Part shown: positions 1 through 11,354 of the stretch, in pieces | Layout of the letters: the number at the start of each line of letters is the position of its first letter | Position numbering within the stretch: position 1 is the stretch's first letter | DNA from: Ailanthus altissimus | Lineage: Eukaryota; Streptophyta; Magnoliopsida; Sapindales; Simaroubaceae | DNA length: 64,000 nt | Direction of reading: 5' to 3' | Assembly (NCBI GenBank): GCA_946807835.1 | Contig: OX327683.1 | Coordinates: 12,095,001-12,159,000, forward strand | Notes under the pieces: model-generated | The model's input: the letters and a program-made list of their open reading frames with translations, nothing else | What the model was told of the DNA's origin: nothing | Databases searched by the model: none | Position numbers and translations under genes: made by a program

Positions 1-659
1 TAGGTCAACTCTCTTCTATTTATAAAATATTTATCCTACAATCTATTATTGAGTTTTATTTAACTCTTTTACTGAAGGATAATCTCCCATCCTTAAACTC
101 ATAATCAAATAAAATTCTAAACAAGAGAATCTTATTTGCCTCTGGCATACGAAAAATAACAATTCTTCATATAAATTTTTGGTATGAACTTATTTTAATA
201 AAATCTCATGTACTAATAGACATGAGAATAGAATATCATATGCATTCAGAAAATGGCTAAAACATATGGTCCTGAATCATCCCATCTACTTAGCTATCAA
301 CTTTTTCTTGATGGAGTCTATATCCCACAGCTTAAAGTAAGTACTGATTGACGATCGGTAGAACTCATCTTGTGGAATTATATATGATTTTGAGATGTTT
401 TACTTCCTAAAAAAAATAATTATTAGTATATGAATAGATAATTAAATAAATTTAACCAATCAATAAAATAATTTAGTACAATTTCATATGTAAATCAATT
501 AATTATTTATGTATTTATATTTATTTTTGCCAAAAATTAAACTAAATAAAATTTAAATGAAAAAAATGAAATTAATAAAATTAAATAAAATTTAAATTAT
601 TAATTAAATAAAATTATGATCAACAAAATAGTTAACTAAATAAATTTTTTTTAAAATAT
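1..659. other. AT-rich non-coding stretch
   Basis: No open reading frame with recognisable similarity and no terminal repeats were found. From about 480 the sequence is almost pure A/T with short poly-A and poly-T runs. It is probably eroded intergenic or old transposon sequence; nothing more can be supported. Confidence 0.5.
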
Positions 660-775
660 TTAATTGCCACAAGGTGGCGCTATATGGCAGCTTAGCAGAG
701 GGGCGCTTTAGCACGCCCAGGTGCGTAGTGCCAGACACTATGTGCGAGGGCGCTCTGCGTCCTACTCATTCGTCA
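660..775. repeat. GC-rich island in AT-rich DNA
   Basis: About 115 bp with repeated GGCGC and GCGCT words stands out abruptly from the surrounding AT-rich DNA. It resembles in style, though not clearly in sequence, the GC-rich modules inside LTR elements elsewhere in this window (5425-5610, 24480-24790, 62940-63080). It contains no coding frame that I recognise. Confidence 0.4.
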
Positions 776-784
776 TAGGCATGA

Positions 785-1220
785 CATAACTTTTGGCCAT
801 TTTTGACTATTTTATCTCATTTTTTAATATTTTGGCTATTTACAACTATTTTTACCCATTGTTTTACCCTTTTACCTCTAAATTTAACTATTTATACTAA
901 TTACTAATAAAAGTACAACAAAACAACACTAAATTCAAAACTCACCATTTTCTCTCATTTTCAATTTTTTCAACTCCACAATCTATTTTTGTGCGCCGCA
1001 TGGATGATGCAGCTTTCGACCATTTTTTATCATCTTGTCTCATTTTTCAATATGTTCAACTATTTACAACCATTTTTAACCATTATTTCACCCTTTTACC
1101 TCTAAATTTAACAATTTATACTAATTACTAATAAAAGTACAACAAACAACACTAAATTTAAAACTTATCAATTTTTGTCCATTTTCAATTTTTTCAACTC
1201 TATAATTGATTTTTTTACTT
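785..1220. repeat. Direct tandem duplication, unit about 220 bp
   Basis: Two adjacent copies share long blocks in the same order: an ACCCTTTTACCTCTAAATTT block, an ATACTAATTACTAATAAAAG block, then a TTTTCAATTTTTTCAACTC block. The first copy ends with a short GC-containing stretch (about 990-1017). The content is non-coding. The similarity is high enough to suggest a fairly recent local duplication. Confidence 0.7.
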
Positions 1221-1423
1221 TTAATATAAAAAATGTGATGGTTTTAAAGCCAATCTACAAGTGGCCATGTGTGTTTTAGTTTCGAGAAAGTGAAATATCG
1301 ATTTTGAATAAGAGGGAAAAAAAATAGAAAACAATTTCTATTTTAGCCATAAAGGAATGAAAATATTGATTGTGATGTAAAAAATTAATTATAAAAAATA
1401 GGGTTTTTTACGAAAATTTCTCT

Positions 1424-1758
1424 ATAAAGATTGTGGCCAACAAATGGGTGTTCAAAGTGACATATAAACTAGATGGGACTATAATTAGGTATAAAGGAAG
1501 ATTGGCAGCCAAAGAATTTCACCAAACAACAAACATTGAATCTAGTTCTTAAGTCTATAGTAGTCAAAGGAGTAATAAGCTTAGTAGTTCACTTCAATTA
1601 AGATATCAAACAAGTGGATGAAAATAACGCATACCTAGATGGTGAGATATGTAAGGAGGTTTATTGCAATAACCTAAATGGTTTTTTAACAAACATAATT
1701 CTCATCATATTTGTAAATTAAGGAAGGCCTTTATGGATTGAAATAGGCGCTTAGAGCC
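1424..1758 (+). pseudogene. Ty1/copia reverse transcriptase, N-terminal part (copia A, left half)
   Basis: The conceptual translation contains the entry block of copia reverse transcriptases (WVFKV, then DGTI, RYKGRLAAKEFHQ), followed after frame changes by a QVDENNAYLDGEICKEVY-like block around the first catalytic Asp region, then HICKLRKA and a LeuArgAla motif at the right edge. Several stops and frameshifts make it non-functional. The next expected motif (AlaTrpTyr, then LeuLysGly) is absent here but present at 35078. I therefore infer that this is the left half of one element split by the 33-kb composite between 1759 and 35077. No gag or 5' LTR for it is visible to the left. Confidence 0.75.
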
Positions 1759-1777
1759 TTCTTCACCTACATGGTCA

Positions 1778-2962
1778 TACTAACCTTAATTTTGATGATA
1801 ACAAACAAATACTTTCTTTTATAATATCTATGATTACTTGATATTTTCACAAGTTATTTTAAAGGATTCATCCATTTTAAAGAGAGATGTAGTAACATTG
1901 AATTTTATGAAGAACAAATTGAAAATAAAGAAAAGATGAGATGTTAAAATTTATTATCTTTAGTGTTTGTAATGATATGAATATTTAATTTACATATGAG
2001 AGCTAATTCCTAATCCTAAAATAAAATATTTTTCAAACTATTTCAAACCTTAAGAAAAATGTTTTACCAAAAAATGAGAGGAATTTTATAAAACCAAAAC
2101 TTAGAAAAATCTATCCCAAGCCAAATTGACTATGCAGTTTGCTAAAATCAGGTATTCAGTTTTAAATTGCAGAAGGGGCTTTGCAAACCAACCAAATAGT
2201 TTGAGAACTAGTTTAAATCATATGTACAGTTGGAGAAGTAGTTTTACAACTAATTCAAACAAAATGTAATCAACTATGTCTAGCGGATTGGTTTTAGAAC
2301 TGGTCGTGCAGTTAGGATCCAACGATCATGTTTTTTTTAAATAGACAAATTGGCTGAACTGGTTTTATATAGTTTTATAATTTTCTCTAAACGACTATTT
2401 TCTCTATTTCTCTATTTAAGGAGGCCATTGTTCACTTAGAAGAAGGTTATTAAGTTTCCAAAACATTTAAACTTGATTATCTTCAATTGAAAACAAAATT
2501 AATCTCTTAAACTATTAAATTAATACACATGTCTAAGGCTTTCACTTGCTCATCTACTTAATTAAGAGTTCGATAATTATTATTCATACTTACTTTTTTT
2601 GTTGAGAGAAAATATTATAATTACTCAGCATGTGAGTAATTTTGAGAGTTATATGGGCCAGTTGATACCTTTTAAACTAAGTTTATAAACTCGCCTTAGT
2701 TTAGGGCATTATTAGTGAAATCCTTATTGCAATTAGCATGAGACATCGACATAAGCCATGTAGAGGGCTGGACCACATAAAACTTTGGTTTTATTCTTTC
2801 TTAACCCTATGTTTAACTATAATAATAGTTTTACGTTATTGATCATTTCGTTGATTGCATTATATTTGTATTAGTTATACATTAAGGTTTGTATTAATTA
2901 TATATTAAGTTCTTATTTACCCAATTTACCTGCCTCTTGGGTTGTTTATCTATTATTTTAAT
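1778..2962 (+). repeat. 5' LTR of the SIRE/Maximus-like copia element
   Basis: The left part (ATGATAACAAACAAATA block) and the right part (a run ending TTATCTATTATTTTAA) match the LTR at 33281-35077 in the same orientation. The right end is followed directly by a tRNA-iMet type primer-binding site, so this is the 5' LTR. It lacks the 428-bp inverted-repeat element present in the 3' copy. The left boundary is set by alignment to the 3' LTR start; 19 bp of unexplained sequence lies between it and the copia A fragment. Confidence 0.75.
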
Positions 2963-2976
2963 TGGTATATTAGAGC
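2963..2976 (+). other. Primer-binding site, tRNA-iMet type
   Basis: TGGTATATTAGAGC matches the plant copia consensus TGGTATCAGAGC with a small change. It sits immediately downstream of the LTR end, as expected for minus-strand priming. Confidence 0.7.
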
Positions 2977-3242
2977 TTTGTTCCCTCTTTTTTTTAAAGC
3001 CCTAACCATCTTAAGACGATCCACGGTAATTTTCGTAGAGACTTTTTTAGACAATTATAGATCCTGGGAGATAATTCTGATTGGTCAATAAAAACTAATT
3101 TCAATGTGATTTCTTTTTTCTTTTTCTTTACTTTAGCCAATCTATCATGAACAGTATAAAAATGAAAAGTAACCTTGTATTGATTATTCTCTAAATGTAA
3201 GTTTTCTTCTGCTGCCAGACCTAGTATTTATGAGGGATAATC
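2977..3242. other. Leader remnant of the SIRE-like element
   Basis: This is non-coding sequence between the primer site and the left end of copia B. No gag motif is recognisable. Most of the SIRE-like gag, protease and early integrase appears to be missing, since its integrase first becomes visible after copia B at about 17823. Confidence 0.4.
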
Positions 3243-5284
3243 TTATTGAAAATGATGCTTACGTACCATTCCAATATTGTATGCATATTAATTATGTAAT
3301 ATTGATACAATAAATATTTTGAATAAAATCATTAATATTAAATAATATATAGGAAGTTGCATGTAATGTTTTAGACATCTTATGATTTGAAGGAGTTTAG
3401 ATTTGGTCTAAAAGAAGTTAGAACAGTGCTAAGAGTTAGCAACGCCAAGAGTTATAAATGTTATGAGTTAGCAATGTTAAGAGTTAGCAGATTATAAGAG
3501 TCAGCAAAATTTAAAGAGTTTGAGTCTTATCTAAAATGAGACAAAGACTTAGGAATATATTAAAAATGATATTAAGAAATGTCATTATGTAAGTATGTTT
3601 TCAAACTTTATGTTCTTGATCTATCTTCACTTATACGGGTCTGTCGGTGAAAATTCTTTTATATATAGATCAGTGTATGTCTATATCTGAATAGTCCAAA
3701 TAGTTCATCTTAGCAGACCATAAGTTTAGTGGAAGCTTGTATAGGCATACGGGTATTTAGTGAGGACCGAATATTGAACAGACTCAATGAGGATCTCCAA
3801 TAGACATTCCATAAAGTTGTCAATGGAGGGTCTTCTCAAGTTGAGTAGTATTGTGGTTCTTTGACCTGAGCACCATGGTGGGCTTGTGAGTTATCTATTA
3901 TACTTAAGTTTCACCCATGTCAGAGACCTTTTATGGTTTGACCGTTAGTGTTGTTAGGTGTGGTTTGATGCTTATATAATGAGTTGTATATCTTGATACT
4001 CCAAGATTGTATTTCAGGAAGTCTTGTAGCCATAAGCATAAAACTCAAGAAAGAGTTTCTCTTGGATAAAAAATATCATAAAAGTATTTACGGATATTAT
4101 TTATGGAAATGCAAATCTGGATATAAGTTCACAGTTGAGCATGTAGAGATTTGACAGTAATGATCTATGTCTCCGCTCTTCTAGGATATAAATGACAGAG
4201 GGGCTATATGAATATATATTAACCTCAACTTATATAGTTCAACACAATATTCTATCATTTTTGTAACATGTATACTGGGCATCATTTATAGACTTACGAA
4301 AGAGTTTCGTAAGATAAACATGTGTAAACCTAGGGAGTCTTATAATATAAAGTTTACTCGTTAAGCACTGGGGTAGTGCACCGAGTTGAACAGTTCGATC
4401 TTGGAAGATTTCAAAAAGTAAAAATTATTTTAAAATCTCTCTGAAAGCTGATTGGGCTTAAGTGCTAAGCTATGGAAAATGACAAATGGCAAGTGATGAT
4501 TAAATGACAGTTATCTCTGTATCATAAAGGCTTTAGCCTTTTAATGGATTGACAAGTGATAAGGCAATTGCCACCACTTGATTATTAAAGGAAATTTGTC
4601 CTTGTATCATAAAGGTTAACATTACAAAAGTGTTTTGCAACTTTAAAGACTAATTTTACAGAATGAATTAAAATAGATGTGCAAGTTCAAATTGTTTTTA
4701 GAGTGGAATTTGATGATTCGGCCACTAACCAAACCTTGCCACCATTTCATGTTTAAAGGACATATGTCCTTTGCAAGCAAGAGGGGTTAAAGAATTGAAA
4801 ATTGTTTACAATTCAAACAACTCGTGCTTAAGGCATTTGGCCATTAAAATATATGTTTAAATAGCAAGTAGGTAGCATTAGACTATTTGATGGAATTGGT
4901 TACAATTTTTTATGTGTGTGACTAAAAGTTAATTGAAAAGTAAACTTGGCTAAGAGATATAAGAAGCAAAGAGTTGCTTTAGTAAAATTCCAAACGGAAT
5001 TTAATGCTACTATTCTAGCTCCCAAATTCCACCAGATGTTATAGACTAGAATTGCTCGCAGGATCACTTTAGGGTGCACTCCGGTAATAGAAAATACCTT
5101 TAATTATCTTTAAAGGTAATTTTTAATCTCATTAGTGTAATGAGACTTAAATTCAGTATATGTATATTGCTATAGGAAATTAAATTTCCTTTCTGCTAAG
5201 TTAATTTATATTTGAGACATGCAAATAAGTTGTTTAAAAAAGTTGTAATATACACACTTGCACCCTACGAACAATACACTAACA
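3243..5284 (+). repeat. 5' LTR of copia B
   Basis: It belongs to a long-LTR copia family (about 2.1 kb) with seven full or partial LTR copies in this window. Shared landmarks in order are a GATGCTTACG start, an AAGAGTTAGCA repeat region, a GATCTATxTTCAC block, and a CAACTTATATAGT block. It ends ACA and is followed by a primer site. It is clearly more diverged than the LTRs of copia C, so it is older. The left boundary was set by alignment to the 3' LTR start at 17453. Confidence 0.75.
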
Positions 5285-5287
5285 AAA

Positions 5288-5299
5288 TAGCATCAGAGC
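5288..5299 (+). other. Primer-binding site of copia B
   Basis: TAGCATCAGAGC differs by two bases from TGGTATCAGAGC and lies three bases after the LTR terminal ACA. The spacing is like that in copia C. Confidence 0.7.
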
Positions 5300-6480
5300 A
5301 TATGTTTGTGTGATAATTGGATTAATTTGAGTGATTGTGGTGTCATTGAAATGGTTCCGGGGCTATTGGTGATGCTTTCATGTGTTGAAAGTGTAAAAAA
5401 TCTAAAGACAGCAAGCTGGACACCGTGGTACTGGCATTTGGCGCTGTGGCACTTGGGTTTTCCAGGCTCCAGCGCCGTACCACTGGATGAAGAGCACCGC
5501 AGCACTGGGGTTTCCAGGCCCCAGTGCCGCAGCGGTGTAAGGTTAGCGCTACAGCACTAGGGCTAAGCCTCTAGCGCTGCAGTACTGGGAGCCCGACTCT
5601 ACAGTTCAGCTCATATTATTTACTCTGATATTTTTAAATTGCTTAAAATGTATGTAATATTTATTTATGTAATAATAAATGTTATAAAATTGCATTATAA
5701 ATTATAAAATATTTGTTTTGTGCTAGTAACCATAATAGGAGCCCTACTGGTAGGGGTTAGTTGTGGTTACATAAACAAATGTGTGATCAAGAATCACATT
5801 CTTATGAGATAAGGACAAGAGTACAAAAATCTCTCTTAATCAGATTAAATTGTATTTCATTATGAGATAATGTTACACATTGATCTGTTTTGTCAATACG
5901 ATGTTACACGGGTCATATTAGCCTTTTCCAAGACTGTTAAAGTGTGAGGGAATTAGTTGGTGTGATTTAGACTATTGTGGTTAAACATGAGATCGCTAAA
6001 GTATGCGGGTAGTATCGGCATCGTATATTTGATTATTGACAAGTTAATTGAAATACATTTACCCTAGATCGCTAAAATATGCGGATAAGGTGTATTTAAG
6101 ATCAATGGCAATAGTTACATGAGATGCAATTGACAAAAACTATCTACCTTTTGAGTTTTACAAAGGCCAAGATTGCTAAAGTGTACGGCGGAAGTAAATT
6201 CCCAATAGGTTCCATTTTTTATTATACAGTTTAAAAACTTTAAACTGTTGTTTTCCCCTTTGAGAGATTTAGGAGATTATGTAAAGCCACGGTAGGGCGT
6301 CTTTAGAATAAAAAATGTATAAATGTTATACTCATGATCAAAAGCATTATTAATTAACTATTAAAAATTTTCCGCTATATATCTTTTAAGTATCTTATAG
6401 AGATAAGATCAGTGTGAGTAATCCGTTAGTAAACTTGATCTACGCACATTAATTATAGGGTACCGAAAAATATTTTAACT
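5300..6480 (+). other. Leader of copia B with a GC-rich module
   Basis: The first ~90 bp are homologous to the leader of copia C. B then carries about 1.1 kb that C lacks. It includes a GC-rich module (5425-5610) full of CCAGCGC, GCACTGGG and related words, and three spaced copies of GATCGCTAAAGTATGCGG-like sequence (starting 5991, 6067 and 6171). No gag motif is visible, and frames running through the GC module are not protein-like. It could be an insertion in B or a region deleted from C. Confidence 0.5.
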
Positions 6481-8804
6481 TGCCAACGAATCTAAGAATA
6501 GTCTAAGATTAAAAAAAAAAACTTGGATATATTATTGATCAGAAGATAATAAAGAGGTGTTTCTGATGATGTCTCTTTGAACGAGGTTGAAATTTATTAG
6601 AAATGGATTAAGAATGATTTGAGAGTCAAACATATATCTTGGCCTTAATGTCTAATGATCTTTAGTAGGAGCATGTGCACATGAGATGTGCAAGTGTTTC
6701 CATTATGGTACACATATAAAATAGTCACAATGGAAAGTGTTTCCATTATGGTAAAATTTGAAATAGTAAGTGTTACTATTTAATGCACTTTACTTTAGGA
6801 AATAGACCCCTTAGATATATGTTTACCAATTATTGACATCTTATTAGTTTATAATGCTAAAAGTATAGGGGTATAAGATACCGCGTGTTCTTTTCATATC
6901 TGCAAAGTGTTGCATGATTTGAGAAATGCTAGGTAGTTATGAAATAAGAAGTATAGCTTTGCGTAAGAAAAGGAGATTTCCTAGATGTGGTAGCTATTAG
7001 GACTTTTAAGTCACTTCTTTATTCTGGTACTAGCATTACATTGTATAATTGCTCTTTTGTGCCAAAAATTATTAGGCGAATCATATTACTCTCTATAGTA
7101 GACAGAGAAGGTTATCATGAATACATTAGAAATAGTTGCTCATGTATATATGATAAAGATAATGTTTCGCTAATTGAGTGTCAATTAATGAATGGCCATT
7201 ATATCTTAAATACAACAGGAAATGTCTAGGTGAACAGAATAAACAGAGGTTTGGGAACTTTGAATAATAATGAATTGTGGATATGAGATTAGGTCATATA
7301 GGTGTGAGATGACTATCTTATCTAGTTAAAAATAGGCAGATACTTGATTTGAGTATGAAATCATGGTCAGTTTATGAATCTTCATTCGAGGAAAAATGAC
7401 TAAATACTTATGTACGTATTGAATACCAACCCACTGATTTATTGTTACTGGTACATAGTGATGTATATGGTCCAATGATTATACTATTAATGAGTGGATT
7501 TTGATACTTCATTATCTTTATTTGATTTATCACGACACGAATAGGTGTTTCTGGAAAACACAGGTTGAAAACTTTTGAAGTGTTCAAAGAGTTCTTACTA
7601 AAAGTAAAGAAATAAACTCTTATGCATATTGAATGCCTTCAATCAAATTGAGATAGTTTATACATGAGCAGTAAATTTATAGATTATTTAAAGAAGAATG
7701 GACTTCTAATTCAGTATAGTGTCTTAGAGTGGAGGAATCAGACTTTATTATATATGGTTTGATTGATGTTGAGTTTCACCGATCTTTTAGAAAATCTATA
7801 GATTTTACTCTAAAAATTACTATTCACTTATTGAATTGAGTTCCATTGAAAACCTTTGTTCCGTATAAGATATGGATTGGAAGAAAATCGAGTCTTAAGT
7901 ACGTTAAGATTTAGGGTTATTTTGTTTGCATAAGAGAAAACGTACACCCAAGTGGTACCAGTATCAGTTCATTGGGCATCCTAAGCATTCTATTGGATAC
8001 AAATTCTATGATCCAGAGGAACGAAACGTGTTTGTTGCTTATAAAGCCACCTCCCAGGAGAAACCATTTCTCATAAGGTCATGGGGATTGTAGAAGGATT
8101 GAACTTAATAAAGTCAATCAAGAATAGATGAACCAATGATGGAACTTTAAACTCAATCGAGTGAGATACTTTAACACTCTCTCCCATAAGTTGGAAAGGA
8201 TATCAAGGCCACCTATTAGGTATGTTTGATACCTAAAGGTACCCTTGGTGTTTTCTTACTTGAAGAAAATGATCCTTTGACTTACACAAAGACAATGTTG
8301 GACATTGATTCAGGAAAATGGCAAGATGTCATAAAATCTGAAATTGACTCTATATATGATAATCAAGTCTAAGACTTAGTTGTGTTTCCCATAAAAATTG
8401 TTTTAATTTATTATAAATCATTTTACGCAGCGGAAGCGTGAGCTCAATATAAAGTTAGGGACCTTTAAAGCCCAATTGATGATAAAAGATTACACTTAGA
8501 GATCTAGGATCAGTTATGAGAAAACCTTTTTCACTAGTAACCATGTTTAAGTCAATTCAAATTTTGTTGACTATTGCAGTATATTATGATTTTTAGGTCT
8601 GACAGATGGATGTAAAGATGACATTTCAAAATGTGTATCTCGACTAAGAGATATGCATGGAACAACCTGAAGGTTTTACATTCAGCCTGACTTCTAATCT
8701 GATGTACAAACTGAAGAAGTTCATGAAGAGTTAAGCAATTTTCTCGAAGAGTTTGATTTCATTAAGAATGAAGAGAAAAAATGTGTTTTAAAAATGGCAG
8801 TAAG
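6481..8804 (+). pseudogene. Copia B gag-pol remnant, 5' portion
   Basis: Degenerate copia polyprotein, interrupted by many stops and shifts. In order one can see a gag tail (about 6500-6650), a Cys-His knuckle-like CFHYG block (about 6690-6760), the protease-to-integrase linker (6987-7229, ending in an asparagine-rich YILN motif typical of the pre-integrase region), integrase zinc and core regions (about 7260-8060) and the start of reverse transcriptase (about 8270-8800). The coding sequence stops mid-reverse-transcriptase at 8804, where copia C is inserted, and resumes at 16661. An active copy would make the enzymes for reverse transcription and integration in cytoplasmic virus-like particles; this one cannot. 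Confidence 0.75.
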
Positions 8805-10920
8805 TGTCAAGATTGATGCTTACGTGTCATCCCTGTATGTACAAATATTTGTAATTTATACAAATATAGATTTTTATTAAATCGCTAATTACTTAATTAT
8901 ATGGTACTATGCTTGTTACGCTACAGACAATGTATGATCTGAAAGAGTTCAAATCTGGTGTAAAGGACTTTAAATCAGCATTAAGAGTTAGCATCGTCGA
9001 GAAATATAATTGCTAATAATTAGTATCGCTAAAAGTTAGCAGGTTATAAGAGTCAGTAAATATCAAAGAGTATGAACCTTGTCTGTAACGGGACAAAGAC
9101 CTAAGGGTATACTAGTAATAATATAGTTGCAAAGAGTTTCAATCGGATGCTAGGAAATGTCATTACATAAGTATGTTCTCGAACATTATGTTCCTGATCT
9201 ATTTTCACCGATGCAGGTCTATCGGTGGATCCCTTTTATATAGATCAACATATGTCATACCTGTAGGGTACAGATGGTTGTTAGTAGCTGACAATGACCT
9301 TGGAGCTTGTATAGACATACGAGTATCTAGTTAGTACTGGTATTGAATAGACTCATGAGGAACTCAATAGACATTATATGTAAGCCGTCAATGAAAGGTC
9401 ATTTCGAGTTGAATAGTATATGTGGTCCTTTGACTTGAGCACTATGGTGAGCTTGTAAGTGATCCACCATACTTTGGTTTCAAACATGTTAGAGACCTTT
9501 CATGGTCTAACCGCTAGGTGTCGCTGCATATGGTTCGATGCTTATGGAGTCTGATGTGCATACATATGGGATCTGCCAGTTTATAAACGGACTTGTATAT
9601 CAAGATGCTTCAAGATTGTATTTTAAAAAATCTTATAACCATACGGAGTTGTATATCCAGATGCTTCGAGTTTTCCACAAAGTTGAATAATATAGCAAAG
9701 GTGTTTACATATATTATTCATTGAGATACGAATCTGGAGATAGGTTATGGATGAGCACATGAGAATTTAACGGTGATGATCTATGTCCCCGTACATCCAG
9801 GATATAGATGACGAAAGAACTTTACGTATGCGCTATGACCTCAACTTGTATGGTCAACGCACTGATTTGTAATATCTGTGACTTGTGCGTAGGGCATTGA
9901 TCACGGACTTATGAAATAGTTCCATCTGACAAATCAGGATTAGACCTAGAGAGTTCAGCGATATGCAGTATACTCGTTGTGCACAGGGGTAACGTATCAG
10001 ATTGAATTGTCCAGTCCAGTAATATTCAGTATAACCATGAGATGTGCGCGTGTCTGTATTTAAGTGTTAAATATATTAATTAGTTGACAATTATTGTTGA
10101 CAAATAGTATTTTGACACGTGATATATGGTAGGCCATTGGTTGAGTTTACCTGAATGTGTAGTATGGTGAGACCCATTAAGGGGTACACTTAGTAACCAT
10201 GTAAAAAAATAGGCAAAATGATAATTTCACATATTAATTATTTAACTATTAAATAATCAAGATTTTTATTATTTTATATTATATTATTTAATATAATATT
10301 AATATATATATATATATACACTTGGTGGCCAAGTATATATATAAATAATATTTAATATAAATTATATATGTGTGTGAATTTATGAATAGGAATGAATGAC
10401 TAGTTGTTGGACAATTAGTTTTAGAGAGAAACTCTTGAAAAATTATTTTTTAGAGAGAAAAAATGCAAGAAAATTTGTTTCTCTTATACATTCATCATCT
10501 CCATCAATTCATTAACCTATTATAGTAATACTGGCTATTATTTTACAGATCAAGATAGCATAGGTTTAAAAAGTTAAACCAAGATCTGCTAAATCAAGCT
10601 GTTATTCTATCCAGTCAAGTCTATCTTGTTGACTACTAGAACTGTCATTGAGTTTCACTTCAAGCGGATTCTGATTTTGATTAGTTCAAAAGAAACCAAT
10701 GGTGAATTTCTCAATCTCTTTATATTAATTTGATTAATATAATTTTCTAGTATTCATTATATTTTATGACTTTCGTTGTGCCACTCTAATGCTAATATAT
10801 GCATGTGATATATATATATATATATATAAGTTAATATGTACGAGATACATATTTGGTATAACAAACACATATCACATGTATACACTGTAGACCTATAGAC
10901 CTAAATCACAGACCCCTACA
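8805..10920 (+). repeat. 5' LTR of copia C
   Basis: Begins TGT and ends ACA. It is strongly similar to 14504-16660 along its whole length, including CTTACGTGTCATCCCTGTA near the start and CCCCTACA at the end. It contains TA-dinucleotide runs at about 10288-10318 and 10808-10830. Confidence 0.9.
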
Positions 10921-10924
10921 AAAA

Positions 10925-10936
10925 TGGTATTAAAGC
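10925..10936 (+). other. Primer-binding site of copia C
   Basis: TGGTATTAAAGC, four bases after the LTR end, is a slightly mutated tRNA-iMet primer site. Confidence 0.75.
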
Positions 10937-11052
10937 ACGTATATTGATTTGGTAAAATTTGAGTGTGAAATTGTTATTGATAAGTCATAGTGTCAAATGG
11001 TGCATTTCAAGTGTTGAAATAGGTATACCAAGGCTGTAATGACACTTAGCAG

Positions 11053-11354
11053 ATGAATTTAAAAAATGTTCTGGATTTAAAAAAGTTTGGATATGTTGTT
11101 GATCAGAGATTACTCGAAAGCTTTTTTGATAGCAACACCCTAGAGGACATGAACAATAGGGGTGCGACCTTCTTCATTAAAAGTACTTCATCTTCTAATT
11201 TGATGGCTTCTGAAAAGTCTAAAGGGAACAAGAAGGTGAGGCAGACACCTAAGATAATTCCTTAGAGGCGACATATATTCAAGCCTAAATAAAAGAGTAA
11301 AACAGATGGAAAGTGTTTCCACTATTGCGAGGTTGGGCATTGGAAGCGTAGTTG
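11053..11354 (+). pseudogene. Copia C gag remnant with zinc knuckle
   Basis: A 70-residue frame (11053-11265) resembles the C-terminal part of copia gag (a KKFGYVVDQRLLE block). After a stop and shift, a nucleic-acid-binding knuckle follows at about 11313-11354 (Cys, Cys, GlyHis, Cys pattern in CFHYCEVGHWKRSC). Gag normally binds and packages element RNA. Only about 115 bp separate the primer site from this frame, so most of gag is missing. The element could not have supplied its own particle protein after that loss. Confidence 0.65.

Noticed and set aside
5293..5560. Opposing 70- and 84-residue frames
   Set aside because: They overlap on both strands across the GC-rich leader module of copia B and have no family features.
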